Both the position numbers and the translations under genes were made by a program. DNA of 64,000 nt from Mangrovimicrobium sp033283385. Lineage in GTDB: Bacteria > Pseudomonadota > Gammaproteobacteria > Pseudomonadales > Halieaceae. Positions 1-8,638 of the stretch are shown here, in pieces. The notes under the pieces were generated by a model. The model was not told where the DNA came from. It did no database searches and saw nothing but the letters and a program-made list of their open reading frames with translations. The stretch lies in contig JAWMQQ010000003.1 in NCBI GenBank assembly GCA_033283385.1, positions 1 through 64,000 on the forward strand, given 5' to 3'. How positions within the stretch are numbered: position 1 is the stretch's first letter; the number at the start of each line of letters is the position of its first letter.

Positions 1-5
1 CGGCT

Positions 6-60
6 CAGACACAATTCGAAATCAAAGTTCAAAGAATCAATGAGTCACTTGTTGTGTCTG
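6..60 (-). other. inverted repeat in the rRNA leader, possible processing stem
   Basis: CAGACACAA (6-14) and TTGTGTCTG (52-60) form a perfect 9-bp inverted repeat within the rRNA leader. It may be an independent leader hairpin or part of the RNase III processing region upstream of the 16S gene. The function is inferred from position only. Confidence 0.45.
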
Positions 61-112
61 AATAGTCGTGTCAACTATCCCAACAAGTGCCCACACATCT
101 GTCTTCGTCTGA

Positions 113-125
113 TTGTTAATTAGCA
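113..125 (-). promoter_or_regulatory. boxA-like antitermination site of the rRNA leader
   Basis: The minus strand reads TGCTAATTAACAA about 55-70 nt downstream of the P1 -10 hexamer. It resembles the rrn boxA core TGCTCTTTAACA, where NusB/NusE load to prevent premature termination. It is followed by GTGTGGGCACTTG, a stretch typical of gammaproteobacterial rRNA leaders. Confidence 0.7.
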
Positions 126-182
126 CCTGCAACGCTGAGGTTTCAGGTTTGCTGCCCAGGGTGACCCCGAACAAGGAGGCGT

Positions 183-230
183 ATTATACAGCCGGGCCTC
201 CGCTTGGCAACAAGATTTTTAAAAAATTTT
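183..230 (-). promoter_or_regulatory. rRNA operon P1-type promoter with UP element
   Basis: Read on the minus strand there is TTGCCA (205-210), a 16-bp spacer and a perfect TATAAT (183-188), followed by a GC-rich discriminator. An A/T-only tract (about 214-230) lies directly upstream of the -35 like an UP element. The 16-bp spacing, UP tract and GC discriminator are hallmarks of stringently controlled rrn P1 promoters. The transcript runs off the left edge toward a 16S gene that is not in the window. Pseudomonas also has an rRNA operon next to this tyrS. Confidence 0.85.
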
Positions 231-401
231 GCGCCAATCTCACTTCACCGGGTTTTTGCTTGATGCACCTAAGCTTTTGAAAGCTTTTGGTATTTACCCT
301 GCCTGGCAACCATCTCGATGGCGCCGCACCCGGCCAAGGGACGCGAACTATACGCAGCCACCTGAGGCCGCGCAAGACCTTTCTCAAAAATATTTTCACA
401 A

Positions 402-416
402 GGCGAAAAATTGCCC
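402..416. promoter_or_regulatory. possible FIS site upstream of the rRNA promoter
   Basis: The 15-mer fits the degenerate FIS pattern GNNNAWWWWWTNNNC on both strands and lies about 230 bp upstream of the predicted rRNA start, in an A-tract-rich stretch. FIS activates rrn P1 promoters in E. coli, but from sites closer than this. fis itself is encoded at 31746. The motif is weak, so this is suggestive only. Confidence 0.3.
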
Positions 417-425
417 GAAAACCGG

Positions 426-1721
426 TCAGGCGAGCTCGAAAAGGTGGTACTTCTTCTTGCCCAGCTTGACCAGGAAATAGCGTCCGAACAGCGCGTGCTC
501 GGCACCGAAACACGCCGCGACATCGCCATTGGCCTCCCAGCCCACCGGCCGGTTATTCACCAGCACCGCGTTTCGACCCAGCGCGTCCTTCACCTGCTTT
601 CCGGAGGCGGCCAGGCCCGCCTCACTGAACATCTGGGTCAGGGTTTCCGGCAGCGCGTCGCGGGACAGGCTGCTCGAGGGCAGGCCATCGAGGCGCAGCT
701 GGCCGAAGTCGTCTTGCGACAGGCCCTCCAGCGAGTCGTTGAACAGCGCCTCGGTAATCCGCCGGGCTGCCTGCAGGCCAGCCGCGCCGTGCACCAGTTG
801 CGTGACCTCCCGGGCCAGCACGGACTGCGCCTCGGGCCTGCCGGCGCGCTCGGCGTCGGCGCGCTCAAGGGCGTCGATCTCGGCCACATCCAGGAAGGTG
901 AAGTACTTCAGGAAACGGTAGGCGTCGTCGTCGGCGCAATTCAGCCAGAATTGGTAGAAGGCGTAGGGGGAGGTACGCGCCGGATCCAGCCACACGGTAC
1001 CTGACTCGGTCTTGCCGAACTTGGTGCCATCGGATTTGGTAATCAGCGGCATGGTGAGGCCGAAGACATGTTGTCCATGCAGGCGCCGGGTCAAGTCGAT
1101 ACCGCCAGTGATATTGCCCCACTGGTCGGAGCCACCAAGCTGCAGCGTACAGCCGTATCGCCGGTTCAGCTCGGCGAAATCGAAGGACTGCAGGATCATG
1201 TAGGTAAACTCGGTGTAGCTGATACCACTACCCTCGCGCTCGATGCGCTGCTTCACCGACTCCTTCTGGATCATGGCGTTGACGGAGAAGTGCTTGCCGA
1301 TATCGCGCAGGAAGGTGAGCACATCCATATTGGCGGTCCAGTCGAGATTGTTGACCACCTCGGCGGAGTTCTCCCCGGCATCAAAATCGACGAACTGGCT
1401 GACCTGCTGCTTTATCTTGTCTACCCAGCCCGCCACCACGTCGGGCGTATTAAGCTGGCGTTCAGCCGCCTTGAAGCTGGGGTCGCCGATCAGCCCGGTG
1501 GCGCCGCCCACCAGGGCCAGCGGTCGGTGTCCGGCCAGTTGGAAACGGCGCAGCATCAGCAGCGGGACCAGGGAACCAATATGCAGGCTGTCGGCAGTGG
1601 GATCGAAGCCACAATAGAGAGTGCGCATTCCACCATCCAGCCAGGCGGGCAATTCCGCCTCGCCGGCCACCTGGAATATCAGTCCGCGGGCGCGGAGGTC
1701 CTGGAGTAAAGCGCTGCTCAT
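426..1721 (-). CDS. tyrS: tyrosyl-tRNA synthetase
   Basis: Class I aminoacyl-tRNA synthetase of 431 aa that charges tRNA-Tyr with tyrosine in the cytoplasm. The Rossmann catalytic core carries the HIGH motif as HIGS (residues 47-50) after the tyrosine-pocket segment GFDPTADSL. The second signature is KFGKT (234-238), the KMSKS equivalent. The C-terminal part (about 345-420) looks like an S4 RNA-binding domain. The length is normal for bacterial TyrRS. It lies between the rRNA promoter and the divergent M23 peptidase gene, as Pseudomonas tyrZ does. A GC hairpin (1750-1769) lies in its upstream region; no T-box leader is visible. Confidence 0.97.
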   Translation of the reverse strand: MSSALLQDLRARGLIFQVAGEAELPAWLDGGMRTLYCGFDPTADSLHIGSLVPLLMLRRFQLAGHRPLALVGGATGLIGDPSFKAAERQLNTPDVVAGWVDKIKQQVSQFVDFDAGENSAEVVNNLDWTANMDVLTFLRDIGKHFSVNAMIQKESVKQRIEREGSGISYTEFTYMILQSFDFAELNRRYGCTLQLGGSDQWGNITGGIDLTRRLHGQHVFGLTMPLITKSDGTKFGKTESGTVWLDPARTSPYAFYQFWLNCADDDAYRFLKYFTFLDVAEIDALERADAERAGRPEAQSVLAREVTQLVHGAAGLQAARRITEALFNDSLEGLSQDDFGQLRLDGLPSSSLSRDALPETLTQMFSEAGLAASGKQVKDALGRNAVLVNNRPVGWEANGDVAACFGAEHALFGRYFLVKLGKKKYHLFELA

Positions 1722-1749
1722 GGGTCAATCTCACGGTATATAAGGGTTT

Positions 1750-1769
1750 CGCCCCCCGCCAGGGGGGCG
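1750..1769 (-). other. GC-rich hairpin upstream of tyrS
   Basis: CGCCCCCC (1750-1757) and GGGGGGCG (1762-1769) form a perfect 8-bp stem with a 4-nt loop, 28 bp before the tyrS start codon in the 161-bp divergent region with the M23 gene. It could be a 5'UTR structure of tyrS. No T-run follows it, so it is not an obvious terminator. Confidence 0.4.
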
Positions 1770-1882
1770 CCAACCATACAATACCGCCCCTCAAATGCAA
1801 GCTTTCGCCAATCTCCGCTAGGTATGGGCTTGTTTGTTGAATATACTATCTGTGGAAAATAACCGGAATTTATCCACGGGAC

Positions 1883-3313
1883 ATGTCGACAGCGAAATCA
1901 CCGCGGGGGGCCACCGCGCTTCGCCCAGCCCAGTCACGCGCAATTGCGCTACCCCAACTCAGCCTGGTGCGAGGCCACCTGGTGGCAGGTGGGCTGCTGC
2001 TCGTGGGCCTGGCGCTCGCCCTCAACATGCAGTCCGGCAAGTCCACAGCCACTGGCAGCCAGGCGGATGTCAGCGACCTGCTCAACAACGACCTGCTCAA
2101 CCCGGTTGCCCAGGCCACCGCGCACCCGGAAGCACACCCGCCCGTGCGGCTGGCCCAGCACACCCCGGCAGCGCCGGCAGAGCCGAAGTGGGTCGAGCAA
2201 ACCGTCCAGCCCGGTGACAACCTCTCGCTGATCTTCCAGCGCGCCGGTTACAGCATGAAGGACGTTTACGAGGTTACCCATGCGCCGAACGGCAAGGAAC
2301 TCGCGCGTATCTACCCCGGCCAGATCATCGAATTCCGCGGTGAAGATGACGGCACGCTGCTGGCCGTGCGCCATGTTCGCGACGCCCTGGAATCTATCGA
2401 ATACCAGCGCGCGGACGACGGATTCACCAGCAAGATCACCAAGCGAACACCGGAAGTCCGCCAGACCACAGCCAGCGGAGTGATTACTTCCTCACTCTAC
2501 ATGGCAGGTAAAGAGGCGGGCCTGTCCACCACCACGATCATGGACATGGCCAATATCTTCGGCGGCGTCATCGACTTCGTCGGCGACCCGCGCAAGGGCG
2601 ACACCATGGACCTGGTGTTCCAGCAGGAGTTTATCGACGGCAAGAAATACGCCGATGGCGCGATTCTCGCCGCCTCCTACACCAACCAGGGCAAGGTCTT
2701 CACCGCCTACCGCTACGTCGACAAGAACGGCGATGTCGGTTACTACAGCGAGGACGGCGTGAGCCTGCGACGAGCGTTCCTGCTCGCACCCGTCGATTTC
2801 ACCCGTATCAGCTCCAACTTCAACCCCAAGCGCCTGCACCCCGTCCTCGGCACCCTTCGCCCCCATCGCGGCACTGATTACGCCGCCCCCACCGGCACTC
2901 CGGTCTATGCAGCGGGCGACGGCAAGGTCATCAAATCCGCCTACTCGCGGGCCAATGGCAACTACGTATTCATCCAGCACGGCAACCAGTTCGAGACCAA
3001 GTACCTGCACCTGAACAAGCGCAAGGTCGCCGTGGGCCAGAAAGTCACCCAGGGCCAGGTCATCGGCACCGTGGGCTCAACCGGGCTGGCCACCGGCCCG
3101 CACCTGCACTATGAATTCCTGATGAACGGCGTGCACAAGAACCCGCGCACCGTGCACAAGTACCTGCCCAAGGCGAAGTCCCTCACCAAGGACGAGATGC
3201 CGGCCTTCCTCGCCAGCATCGCCGAGGCCTCGCACCAGCTGGCACAACTGCACAAGCAGGAAGAGTCCAACACCCGGATGGCAATGGCGGACCGCCCCGA
3301 CGGCCACGGATGA
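1883..3313 (+). CDS. M23-family peptidoglycan DD-endopeptidase (MepM/OapA-like)
   Basis: Predicted inner-membrane-anchored cell-wall hydrolase of 476 aa. An N-terminal cytoplasmic tail precedes one transmembrane segment (about 32-48). A LysM/OapA-type region follows (about 108-150, VQPGDNLSLIFQRAGYS). The C-terminal M23 domain has the zinc motif HRGTD and the partner motif HLH in GPHLHYEF. By analogy with E. coli MepM it would cut D-Ala-mDAP crosslinks so that new strands can be inserted. Its stop overlaps the start of anmK in an ATGA, so the two are translationally coupled; one opens the wall and the other recycles wall sugar. Confidence 0.9.
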   Translation: MSTAKSPRGATALRPAQSRAIALPQLSLVRGHLVAGGLLLVGLALALNMQSGKSTATGSQADVSDLLNNDLLNPVAQATAHPEAHPPVRLAQHTPAAPAEPKWVEQTVQPGDNLSLIFQRAGYSMKDVYEVTHAPNGKELARIYPGQIIEFRGEDDGTLLAVRHVRDALESIEYQRADDGFTSKITKRTPEVRQTTASGVITSSLYMAGKEAGLSTTTIMDMANIFGGVIDFVGDPRKGDTMDLVFQQEFIDGKKYADGAILAASYTNQGKVFTAYRYVDKNGDVGYYSEDGVSLRRAFLLAPVDFTRISSNFNPKRLHPVLGTLRPHRGTDYAAPTGTPVYAAGDGKVIKSAYSRANGNYVFIQHGNQFETKYLHLNKRKVAVGQKVTQGQVIGTVGSTGLATGPHLHYEFLMNGVHKNPRTVHKYLPKAKSLTKDEMPAFLASIAEASHQLAQLHKQEESNTRMAMADRPDGHG

Positions 3314-4434
3314 CACCCCCGTCGGGCCTGTACATCGGCCTGATGTCCGGCACCAGCGTCGACGGTATCGACTGCGCGCTGGTTGAGATCGGCACCACCA
3401 CCCGACTGTTGCACTGTCGTGAGCACCCCCTCCCGGCGCCCCTGCGCGCTGACATCGCCGCGCTGAGCCACCCCGGGGACAACGAGATCGAGCGGATGGG
3501 CACGCTGGACCGGCGCCTCGGCAGAAGCTTCGCCGAGGCCGCGCTGGCCCTGCTCGCGGACGCCGGAATTCAGCCTGGCTCAATCACTGCCATCGGCAGC
3601 CACGGCCAGACGGTGCGCCACCGCCCGCCCTCTGGCGGCCATGACAGCAGCGAGAGTTTCACACTGCAACTGGCGGACCCGAACACCATCGCCGAGCTGA
3701 CCGACATTACCACCGTCGCCGATTTCCGCCGCCGCGACATGGCGGCCGGCGGCGAGGGCGCACCGCTGGCGCCGGCCTTTCACGCCACCGCATTCGCGGC
3801 GCCGGGACGGCAGCGCGCCATCGTCAACATCGGCGGCATCGCCAACATCAGCCTGTTGCGCGGCGAGGAACTGGCGGAGGGATTCGACTGCGGCCCGGGC
3901 AACACCCTGATGGACCACTGGATCGCCCAGCATCGCGGGGAGGCCTTCGATCGCGATGGCGCCTGGGCAGCGGGCGGCACCGTTGACATACCACTGCTCG
4001 ACGGCCTGCTGGCCCACCCCTACCTTTCTCGGCAGGGACCGCGCAGCACCGGGAAGGAAGCCTTCAACCTCGCCTGGCTGGACACGGTTCTGGAACAGCA
4101 CCCAGCACTTGCGCCCCAGGACGTTCAGGCCACCCTGGCACGCTTTACCGCGCAGGCCATCGCCACGCCTGTCCTGCGCTGCTCACCATCTATCGACGAG
4201 GTCTTCATCTGCGGCGGCGGTGCGCACAACAAAGAGCTGCTGCGGGTACTCGCAGGGATTCTCGCTCCGATTCCCGTCGCCGACACCAGCGCGCTGGGCA
4301 TCCACCCCGACTGGGTCGAGGCCGCTACCTTCGCCTGGCTGGCAAGCCGCACGCTCGCGGGGCTGCACGGCAATGCCCCGGCGGTCACCGGAGCGGCGGG
4401 GGACAGGATTCTTGGGGCTATCTACCCCGGCTAG
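3310..4434 (+). CDS. anmK: 1,6-anhydro-N-acetylmuramic acid kinase
   Basis: Phosphorylates and hydrolytically opens 1,6-anhydroMurNAc from cell-wall turnover to give MurNAc-6-phosphate. The 374-aa length is typical of the family. The N-terminal GLMSGTSVDGID (from about residue 10) and later GSHGQTVRH and DCGPGNTLMDHW are conserved AnmK signatures of the ASKHA fold. The start is the ATG inside the ATGA shared with the upstream M23 gene. In pseudomonads the product goes via MupP, AmgK and MurU to UDP-MurNAc; amgK and murU are at 42-44 kb here, but mupP is not in the window. Confidence 0.97.
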   Translation: MTPPSGLYIGLMSGTSVDGIDCALVEIGTTTRLLHCREHPLPAPLRADIAALSHPGDNEIERMGTLDRRLGRSFAEAALALLADAGIQPGSITAIGSHGQTVRHRPPSGGHDSSESFTLQLADPNTIAELTDITTVADFRRRDMAAGGEGAPLAPAFHATAFAAPGRQRAIVNIGGIANISLLRGEELAEGFDCGPGNTLMDHWIAQHRGEAFDRDGAWAAGGTVDIPLLDGLLAHPYLSRQGPRSTGKEAFNLAWLDTVLEQHPALAPQDVQATLARFTAQAIATPVLRCSPSIDEVFICGGGAHNKELLRVLAGILAPIPVADTSALGIHPDWVEAATFAWLASRTLAGLHGNAPAVTGAAGDRILGAIYPG

Positions 4435-4438
4435 CACC

Positions 4439-4507
4439 GTAGGAGCCTGCTGCGCACGCGATTTGGTGCCGGAGCAAAGCTTGATCGCGCCCAGAGTGCG
4501 CGCCTAC
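4439..4507. repeat. GTAG-headed palindromic repeat array R1 (degenerate)
   Basis: Begins GTAGGAGCCTGCTGCGC and ends with an inverted, degenerate CGCGCCTAC. It lies between the convergent anmK and erpA genes. It belongs to the same family as the arrays at 12073, 14339, 20417, 23305, 35584, 36902, 41651, 47882 and 48962. Confidence 0.7.
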
Positions 4508-4523
4508 AGGGCCGGGGAGAGTT

Positions 4524-4874
4524 TCAGATCGAGAAGGAGGCACCGCAACCGCAGGTTGTGGAGGCGTTGGGGTTGTTGACCACGAAGCGGGAGCCTTCCA
4601 GCCCCTCGGTATAATCCACCTCGGAACCGACCAGGTACTGCCAGCTCATCGGATCCACCAGCAGGGTGACGCCGTTCTCCTCGATGCGGGTGTCATCCTC
4701 GGCCGCCTCTTCCTCGAAGCTGAAGCCGTACTGGAAGCCGGAGCAGCCGCCACCGGTGATATACACCCGCAGCTTGAGATCCTGGCTCTCCTCTTCGAGC
4801 AACTGGCGCACCTTCCGCACGGCGTTGGCGGAGAGGTTGATGCTGGAGGGATTGAAGGATTCAGCGACAGACAT
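4524..4874 (-). CDS. erpA: A-type iron-sulfur cluster insertion protein
   Basis: A 116-aa A-type carrier that delivers Fe-S clusters to apoproteins such as those of isoprenoid synthesis and respiration. It has the three conserved cysteines: one in GGGCSGFQYGF and two in the C-terminal TTCGCGASFSI. The length matches ErpA (about 114 aa). The C-terminal end and the Pseudomonas-like context (argC - hypothetical - erpA) favour ErpA over IscA. It has its own promoter, overlapped by a strong IscR type-1-like operator (4935-4959), so repression when Fe-S supply is sufficient is likely. Confidence 0.95.
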   Translation of the reverse strand: MSVAESFNPSSINLSANAVRKVRQLLEEESQDLKLRVYITGGGCSGFQYGFSFEEEAAEDDTRIEENGVTLLVDPMSWQYLVGSEVDYTEGLEGSRFVVNNPNASTTCGCGASFSI

Positions 4875-4926
4875 TACTCGTACTCATGGCCGCCTGGGCG
4901 GTCCGGAAATGGTCAATTGACACTCT

Positions 4927-4955
4927 ATTATCGTAAACCTGACTAAAACAGTCAA
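4927..4955 (-). promoter_or_regulatory. erpA promoter
   Basis: The minus strand has TTGACT (4950-4955), a 17-bp spacer and GATAAT (4927-4932), each 5/6 to the sigma-70 consensus, about 50 bp before the erpA start codon. The -35 box and spacer are covered by the IscR-type palindrome. Confidence 0.75.
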
Positions 4956-4959
4956 TTAT
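4935..4959 (-). promoter_or_regulatory. IscR type-1-like operator over the erpA promoter
   Basis: On the minus strand the 25-mer has the core TTGACTGTTTTAGTCAGG inside an AT-flanked palindrome. Against the published E. coli IscR type-1 consensus (GACT - five mostly A/T bases - AGTC with fixed flanks), as I recall it, 23 of 25 positions agree. It overlaps the -35 hexamer, the geometry of repression by [2Fe-2S]-IscR. E. coli erpA is a known IscR target. No iscR gene is in the window. Confidence 0.75.
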
Positions 4960-4980
4960 TTCCCCATCTCTGTCATCGCC

Positions 4981-5727
4981 CTAGGTGCCGACGTTGCTGA
5001 AGCGCTCCCTGACCCGCCAGGGGAAGTGCTCCGCGGTCTCCGCCTTGTGCGGGGACCTGGCGGTGGCAGTCACATCCACCCACCTGGGCTCGAAACCCTC
5101 CGGCAACACCAGCGTGCCTTCGATGGACTGGAAATACCGGAACTTGAGGGCGATGGGATTCTTTTCAACGTCGTCGCTCAGGTCGGACAACTGAAAACTG
5201 ACTTCCTCGCCATTCTTCGTACCCAATACCACGGCTGTCAGCTCTCCGGTCAGCAGGTCGTGCTTGCGGGCTTCCTGCTGGGCCACGATGCGAAAGGCAA
5301 AATGGCCCGGCTCGTCCGTCTCCACCAGTTCCAGAGGCCGCAGGCTCAGGCCCTGGGCGATCTCCCCGGGCGCCATCAGGCTGCGGTAGAAGCGCAGGCC
5401 CTCCTCCAGGGAGGCGATCTGCTCTTCCTGTGCCGCCATGTCCTTGCGCACCATTTCCAGCGCGTTCTGGTCAACGGAGGCACGCGTGCGCTGCACCTCG
5501 GCATCGGCCTGCAGGCTCTGGATTTGCGCCTTCAGCTGGGGAATCTCCTTCTGCATCGAGTAATACAGCTCAGGATCCAGGCGCAAGCCACTGTAGGCCG
5601 CCCGCTCGCCGAGGTAGAACGCGCCGGCGAGCATCAGCAGCGCGACCAGCCCGGATACCAGCAGCGCCATGCGCAGGCTGCGCTGCGGCATGTAGTCGAG
5701 GATCAGCTCCAGGATTTGCCGGAACAT
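4981..5727 (-). CDS. conserved membrane-anchored coiled-coil protein (DUF6776-like)
   Basis: Protein of 248 aa and unknown function. A short cytoplasmic N-terminus is followed by one transmembrane helix (about 19-43, MALLVSGLVALLMLAGAFYL). A coiled-coil-like stretch (about 62-115, rich in Q, E, L and A) precedes a C-terminal domain of about 130 aa, probably periplasmic. It starts 13 bp downstream of argC and precedes erpA, the place held by a conserved hypothetical gene in Pseudomonas. The single TM, coiled coil and beta-rich tail suggest an envelope protein, but no activity can be assigned. Confidence 0.8.
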   Translation of the reverse strand: MFRQILELILDYMPQRSLRMALLVSGLVALLMLAGAFYLGERAAYSGLRLDPELYYSMQKEIPQLKAQIQSLQADAEVQRTRASVDQNALEMVRKDMAAQEEQIASLEEGLRFYRSLMAPGEIAQGLSLRPLELVETDEPGHFAFRIVAQQEARKHDLLTGELTAVVLGTKNGEEVSFQLSDLSDDVEKNPIALKFRYFQSIEGTLVLPEGFEPRWVDVTATARSPHKAETAEHFPWRVRERFSNVGT

Positions 5728-5740
5728 GGCGACGCGCCCC

Positions 5741-6772
5741 TCAGGGCAGCAATCCCACCTGCTGCAAACCCATCGTCTCAGGCAGGCCGAGCATGATGTT
5801 CATGTTCTGTATCGCCTGCCCGGAGGCGCCCTTGACCAGGTTGTCGATGGTCGACATCACCACCACGGTATCCCGGCCCTGGGGCACCTGCAGCGAGAGC
5901 TGGCAGCGGTTGGCACCGCGCACCGTCCGGGTTTGCGGGAAAACGCCGGCCGGGAGCACGTCGACAAAGGGCTCGTCGGCATACCATTCCTCGTACAGCT
6001 CCTGGAGGTCCTCACGGGCGTCGGTCAGGGTGGCGAACAGGGTGGCGTGGATGCCGCGGGTCATCGGCAACAGGTGCGGCACGAAGGTCAGCTGCACCGG
6101 GTGCCCCGCCATCACCGCCAGCTCCTGTTCGATCTCCGGCAGGTGACGGTGGCCACCGACACCGTAGGCCTTGAAGCTGCCATAAGTTTCGCTGAGCAGG
6201 TTGTCGATCTTGGCCTGCCGCCCGGCGCCGCTGGCGCCGGATGCTGCGCTGGCGATCAGGTGCTGGGAATCCACCAGCTCGCGCGAGAGCAGCGGCATAA
6301 GCCCGAGCAGGATCGAGGTCGGATAGCAACCCGGGCAGGCGACCAGCTGCGCTTTCGCGATGCGCTCGCGGTTGAGTTCCGGCAGGCCGTAGACCGCATC
6401 CGCCAGCAACCCGGGGCTCGTATGGGTCTCGCCGTACCAGCGCGACCACAGTTCGGCGTCGCGCACGCGAAAGTCCGCGGACAGGTCTATGACCCGCGCG
6501 CCAGCGGCGATGAGGCCCGGCACGCTCTGCATGGCGACATTGTGCGGGGTGGCGAAAAACACCACGTCGCACTGGGCCAGCACGGCGTCGTCGGGCTCCG
6601 AAAACGCCAGGTCGTAATAGCCGCGCAGGTTGGGGTAGAGATCATCGACACGGCGGCCGGCCTCGGCGCGCGAGGTAATCGCGACGACCTCCGCCTGCTC
6701 GTGAGTGGCGAGCAGCCTCAACAGCTCCACACCCGTGTACCCGGTTCCTCCGACAATTGCGACTTTGGCCAT
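5741..6772 (-). CDS. argC: N-acetyl-gamma-glutamyl-phosphate reductase
   Basis: Third step of arginine synthesis: NADPH-dependent reduction of N-acetylglutamyl-phosphate to the semialdehyde. The start chosen is the ATG giving MAKVAIVGGTGYTG, with AGAAGAGGG about 7 nt upstream; a longer reading frame exists but lacks such a site. The N-terminal dinucleotide-binding loop GGTGYTG and the catalytic cysteine in ACPGCYPTS (Cys149) are present. The length of 343 aa is normal. It is divergent from the ClC gene and cotranscribed with the downstream coiled-coil protein (13-bp gap). Confidence 0.96.
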   Translation of the reverse strand: MAKVAIVGGTGYTGVELLRLLATHEQAEVVAITSRAEAGRRVDDLYPNLRGYYDLAFSEPDDAVLAQCDVVFFATPHNVAMQSVPGLIAAGARVIDLSADFRVRDAELWSRWYGETHTSPGLLADAVYGLPELNRERIAKAQLVACPGCYPTSILLGLMPLLSRELVDSQHLIASAASGASGAGRQAKIDNLLSETYGSFKAYGVGGHRHLPEIEQELAVMAGHPVQLTFVPHLLPMTRGIHATLFATLTDAREDLQELYEEWYADEPFVDVLPAGVFPQTRTVRGANRCQLSLQVPQGRDTVVVMSTIDNLVKGASGQAIQNMNIMLGLPETMGLQQVGLLP

Positions 6773-6897
6773 CTGTTTACCCTCTTCTTTCTCTTGCGCC
6801 GCTCCGAGGTTCAAAGGGGCGGCAGCCGCGTAGTATAAAGACAATCCCCGGGCAATTAACTGTTAATATTGGCCCATTCCGAAGGCCGCGGACGCCC

Positions 6898-8634
6898 GTG
6901 CAGACACTGATCAGCAAATACCGTCGCTATATCACCTACCACGATTCGGTGCTCGCCTACTCCATCCTGGGCGTGATCGGCGGGCTGGCGTCCGGGCTGG
7001 TAATCCTCGGTTTCGAGGAAAGCATCGTGCACCTGGCCGCCCTGTTCGGAGTCGGCAGCCACGGCGACGACTTCGAGGCACTGCCGAGGCACTGGCTGTT
7101 TTTGCTGCCGGCGGTGGGCGGTCTCGTGCTGGGGCTGGTATTCCAGATACTCACGCCCGCCGACCGCGAGACGGGGATCGTACACGTCATCAGCCGCATG
7201 CACTCCCACTACGGCGCGCTGCCGGGGCGCAACGCATTGCTGCAGTTCGTCGCTGGCGCGTTCGCCCTGGCCACAGGCCAGTCCGGCGGGCGCGAAGGCC
7301 CCGGGGTGCACCTCGGCAGCGCCGTCAACAGCCTGCTTGGCCAGCGACTGGGACTGCCGAATCACAGCCTGCGCATGCTGATCGCCTGCGGCACCGCCGG
7401 CGGCATCGCCGCGGCTTTCAATACGCCGCTGGCCGGCGTGATCTTCGCGATGGAGGTAATCGTCGCGGAGTATACGGTCGCCGGCTTCATCCCGGTAATG
7501 CTCGCAGCCGTGGCCGCCTCTGCCGTGGACCACACCATCGACCCTGGCGGCGCCGCGTTCAACATCCCGCCGCTGGAGCTGACATCGCTGTGGGAACTGC
7601 CCTTTGTCTTCGCTCTGGGCATCGCCTGCGGGCTGGTGGTCGTGGCGTTTATCGGCATCAGCCGGCAGACCGCCCGGACCTCGGGATACAACGTGATCCT
7701 GCGCTTCACAGCGGCCGGCTGCTGCACCGGCCTGCTGGGGCTGCTGGTCCCGGAGGTGCTGGGTATAGGCTACGACTCGCTCAACCTGGCCCTGCACGGC
7801 GAGCTGGCACTGTGGCTGCTGCTGGCGATCGCCGCCGCCAAGGTGCTGGCCACGGCGGTCACGGCCGGTGTCGGCATCCCCGTCGGGATCATCGGCCCCA
7901 ACCTGCTGATCGGCGGCTGCCTGGGCGGGGCGATAGGCATCATCGGCCACCAGCTCATGCCGGACCTCGCCTCCGGGCCGACGCTCTACGTGGTGCTGGG
8001 CATGGGCGCCTGCATGGCGGCGGTGCTCAACGCGCCGCTGGCCGCGCTGCTGGCGGTGATCGAGCTGACCCACAATATCGGCATCGGCATGCCGGCCATG
8101 CTCGCCATCGTCGCGGCCAACCTCACCTGTACCGGTGTGTTCCGGCAGCGCTCGCTACACCAGACCATCCTGCGCCAGCTGCGCCGGCTGGTGCCCGACG
8201 ACCCGCTGAACCAGTTGTTGCACCGCACCCACGTGGTCTCCATCATGGACAGCCGGGTGGTGCGGGTACCGACGGTGCTGAGCGCGGAGGACCGGGTCAC
8301 GCTGCTGGAATCGACGCCGACCTGGTGCCTGGTCAACCGCGAGGGAGAAGACCTTTATCTCGTGCTCGGCGACGAACTCCTGCAGTGGATGTCGCAGTCA
8401 CCGGACAGCGAGAACTACGACGTCACCGACGCCGATATCCGCCGCTGGACCTTCACCAACGTGCCGGTACAGGCCAGCCTGCGCCGGGCGATGGACGCCA
8501 TCGCGCGGGAGACCGTAGAAGCCGCGTGCATCTACGAACGCAGCCAACGGTCGGCGATGCCGGTGCTGCACGGCGTGGTGACCCGGGAGAACATCGAGAA
8601 ATTCACACTGGGCCGCCTGCAGGTAGGGGAATGA
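6898..8634 (+). CDS. ClC-family chloride channel/antiporter with C-terminal CBS-like domain
   Basis: Polytopic ClC-type anion transporter. The GREGP motif with the gating glutamate is present, preceded by QSGG in place of the classic GSGIP. A second selectivity segment reads GVGIPVGIIGPN. About ten hydrophobic helices fill residues 15-430. The last 130 aa (from about RVPTVLSAED) look like a CBS-domain pair, a usual regulator of ClC proteins. The GTG at 6898 is chosen because the frame upstream overlaps the argC leader and is not conserved-looking; a weak GAAGG lies before it. Its stop is 4 bp before hemJ. Whether it is a channel or a Cl-/H+ antiporter cannot be decided here. Confidence 0.85.
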   Translation: MQTLISKYRRYITYHDSVLAYSILGVIGGLASGLVILGFEESIVHLAALFGVGSHGDDFEALPRHWLFLLPAVGGLVLGLVFQILTPADRETGIVHVISRMHSHYGALPGRNALLQFVAGAFALATGQSGGREGPGVHLGSAVNSLLGQRLGLPNHSLRMLIACGTAGGIAAAFNTPLAGVIFAMEVIVAEYTVAGFIPVMLAAVAASAVDHTIDPGGAAFNIPPLELTSLWELPFVFALGIACGLVVVAFIGISRQTARTSGYNVILRFTAAGCCTGLLGLLVPEVLGIGYDSLNLALHGELALWLLLAIAAAKVLATAVTAGVGIPVGIIGPNLLIGGCLGGAIGIIGHQLMPDLASGPTLYVVLGMGACMAAVLNAPLAALLAVIELTHNIGIGMPAMLAIVAANLTCTGVFRQRSLHQTILRQLRRLVPDDPLNQLLHRTHVVSIMDSRVVRVPTVLSAEDRVTLLESTPTWCLVNREGEDLYLVLGDELLQWMSQSPDSENYDVTDADIRRWTFTNVPVQASLRRAMDAIARETVEAACIYERSQRSAMPVLHGVVTRENIEKFTLGRLQVGE

Positions 8635-8638
8635 CACC

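Noticed and set aside
1851..1878. Two DnaA-box-like sequences (TGTGGAAAA and TTATCCACG) before the M23 gene
   Set aside because: Each has a mismatch to TTATCCACA, only two are present and no dnaA/dnaN/gidA context or AT-rich unwinding region exists, so an origin is not supported.
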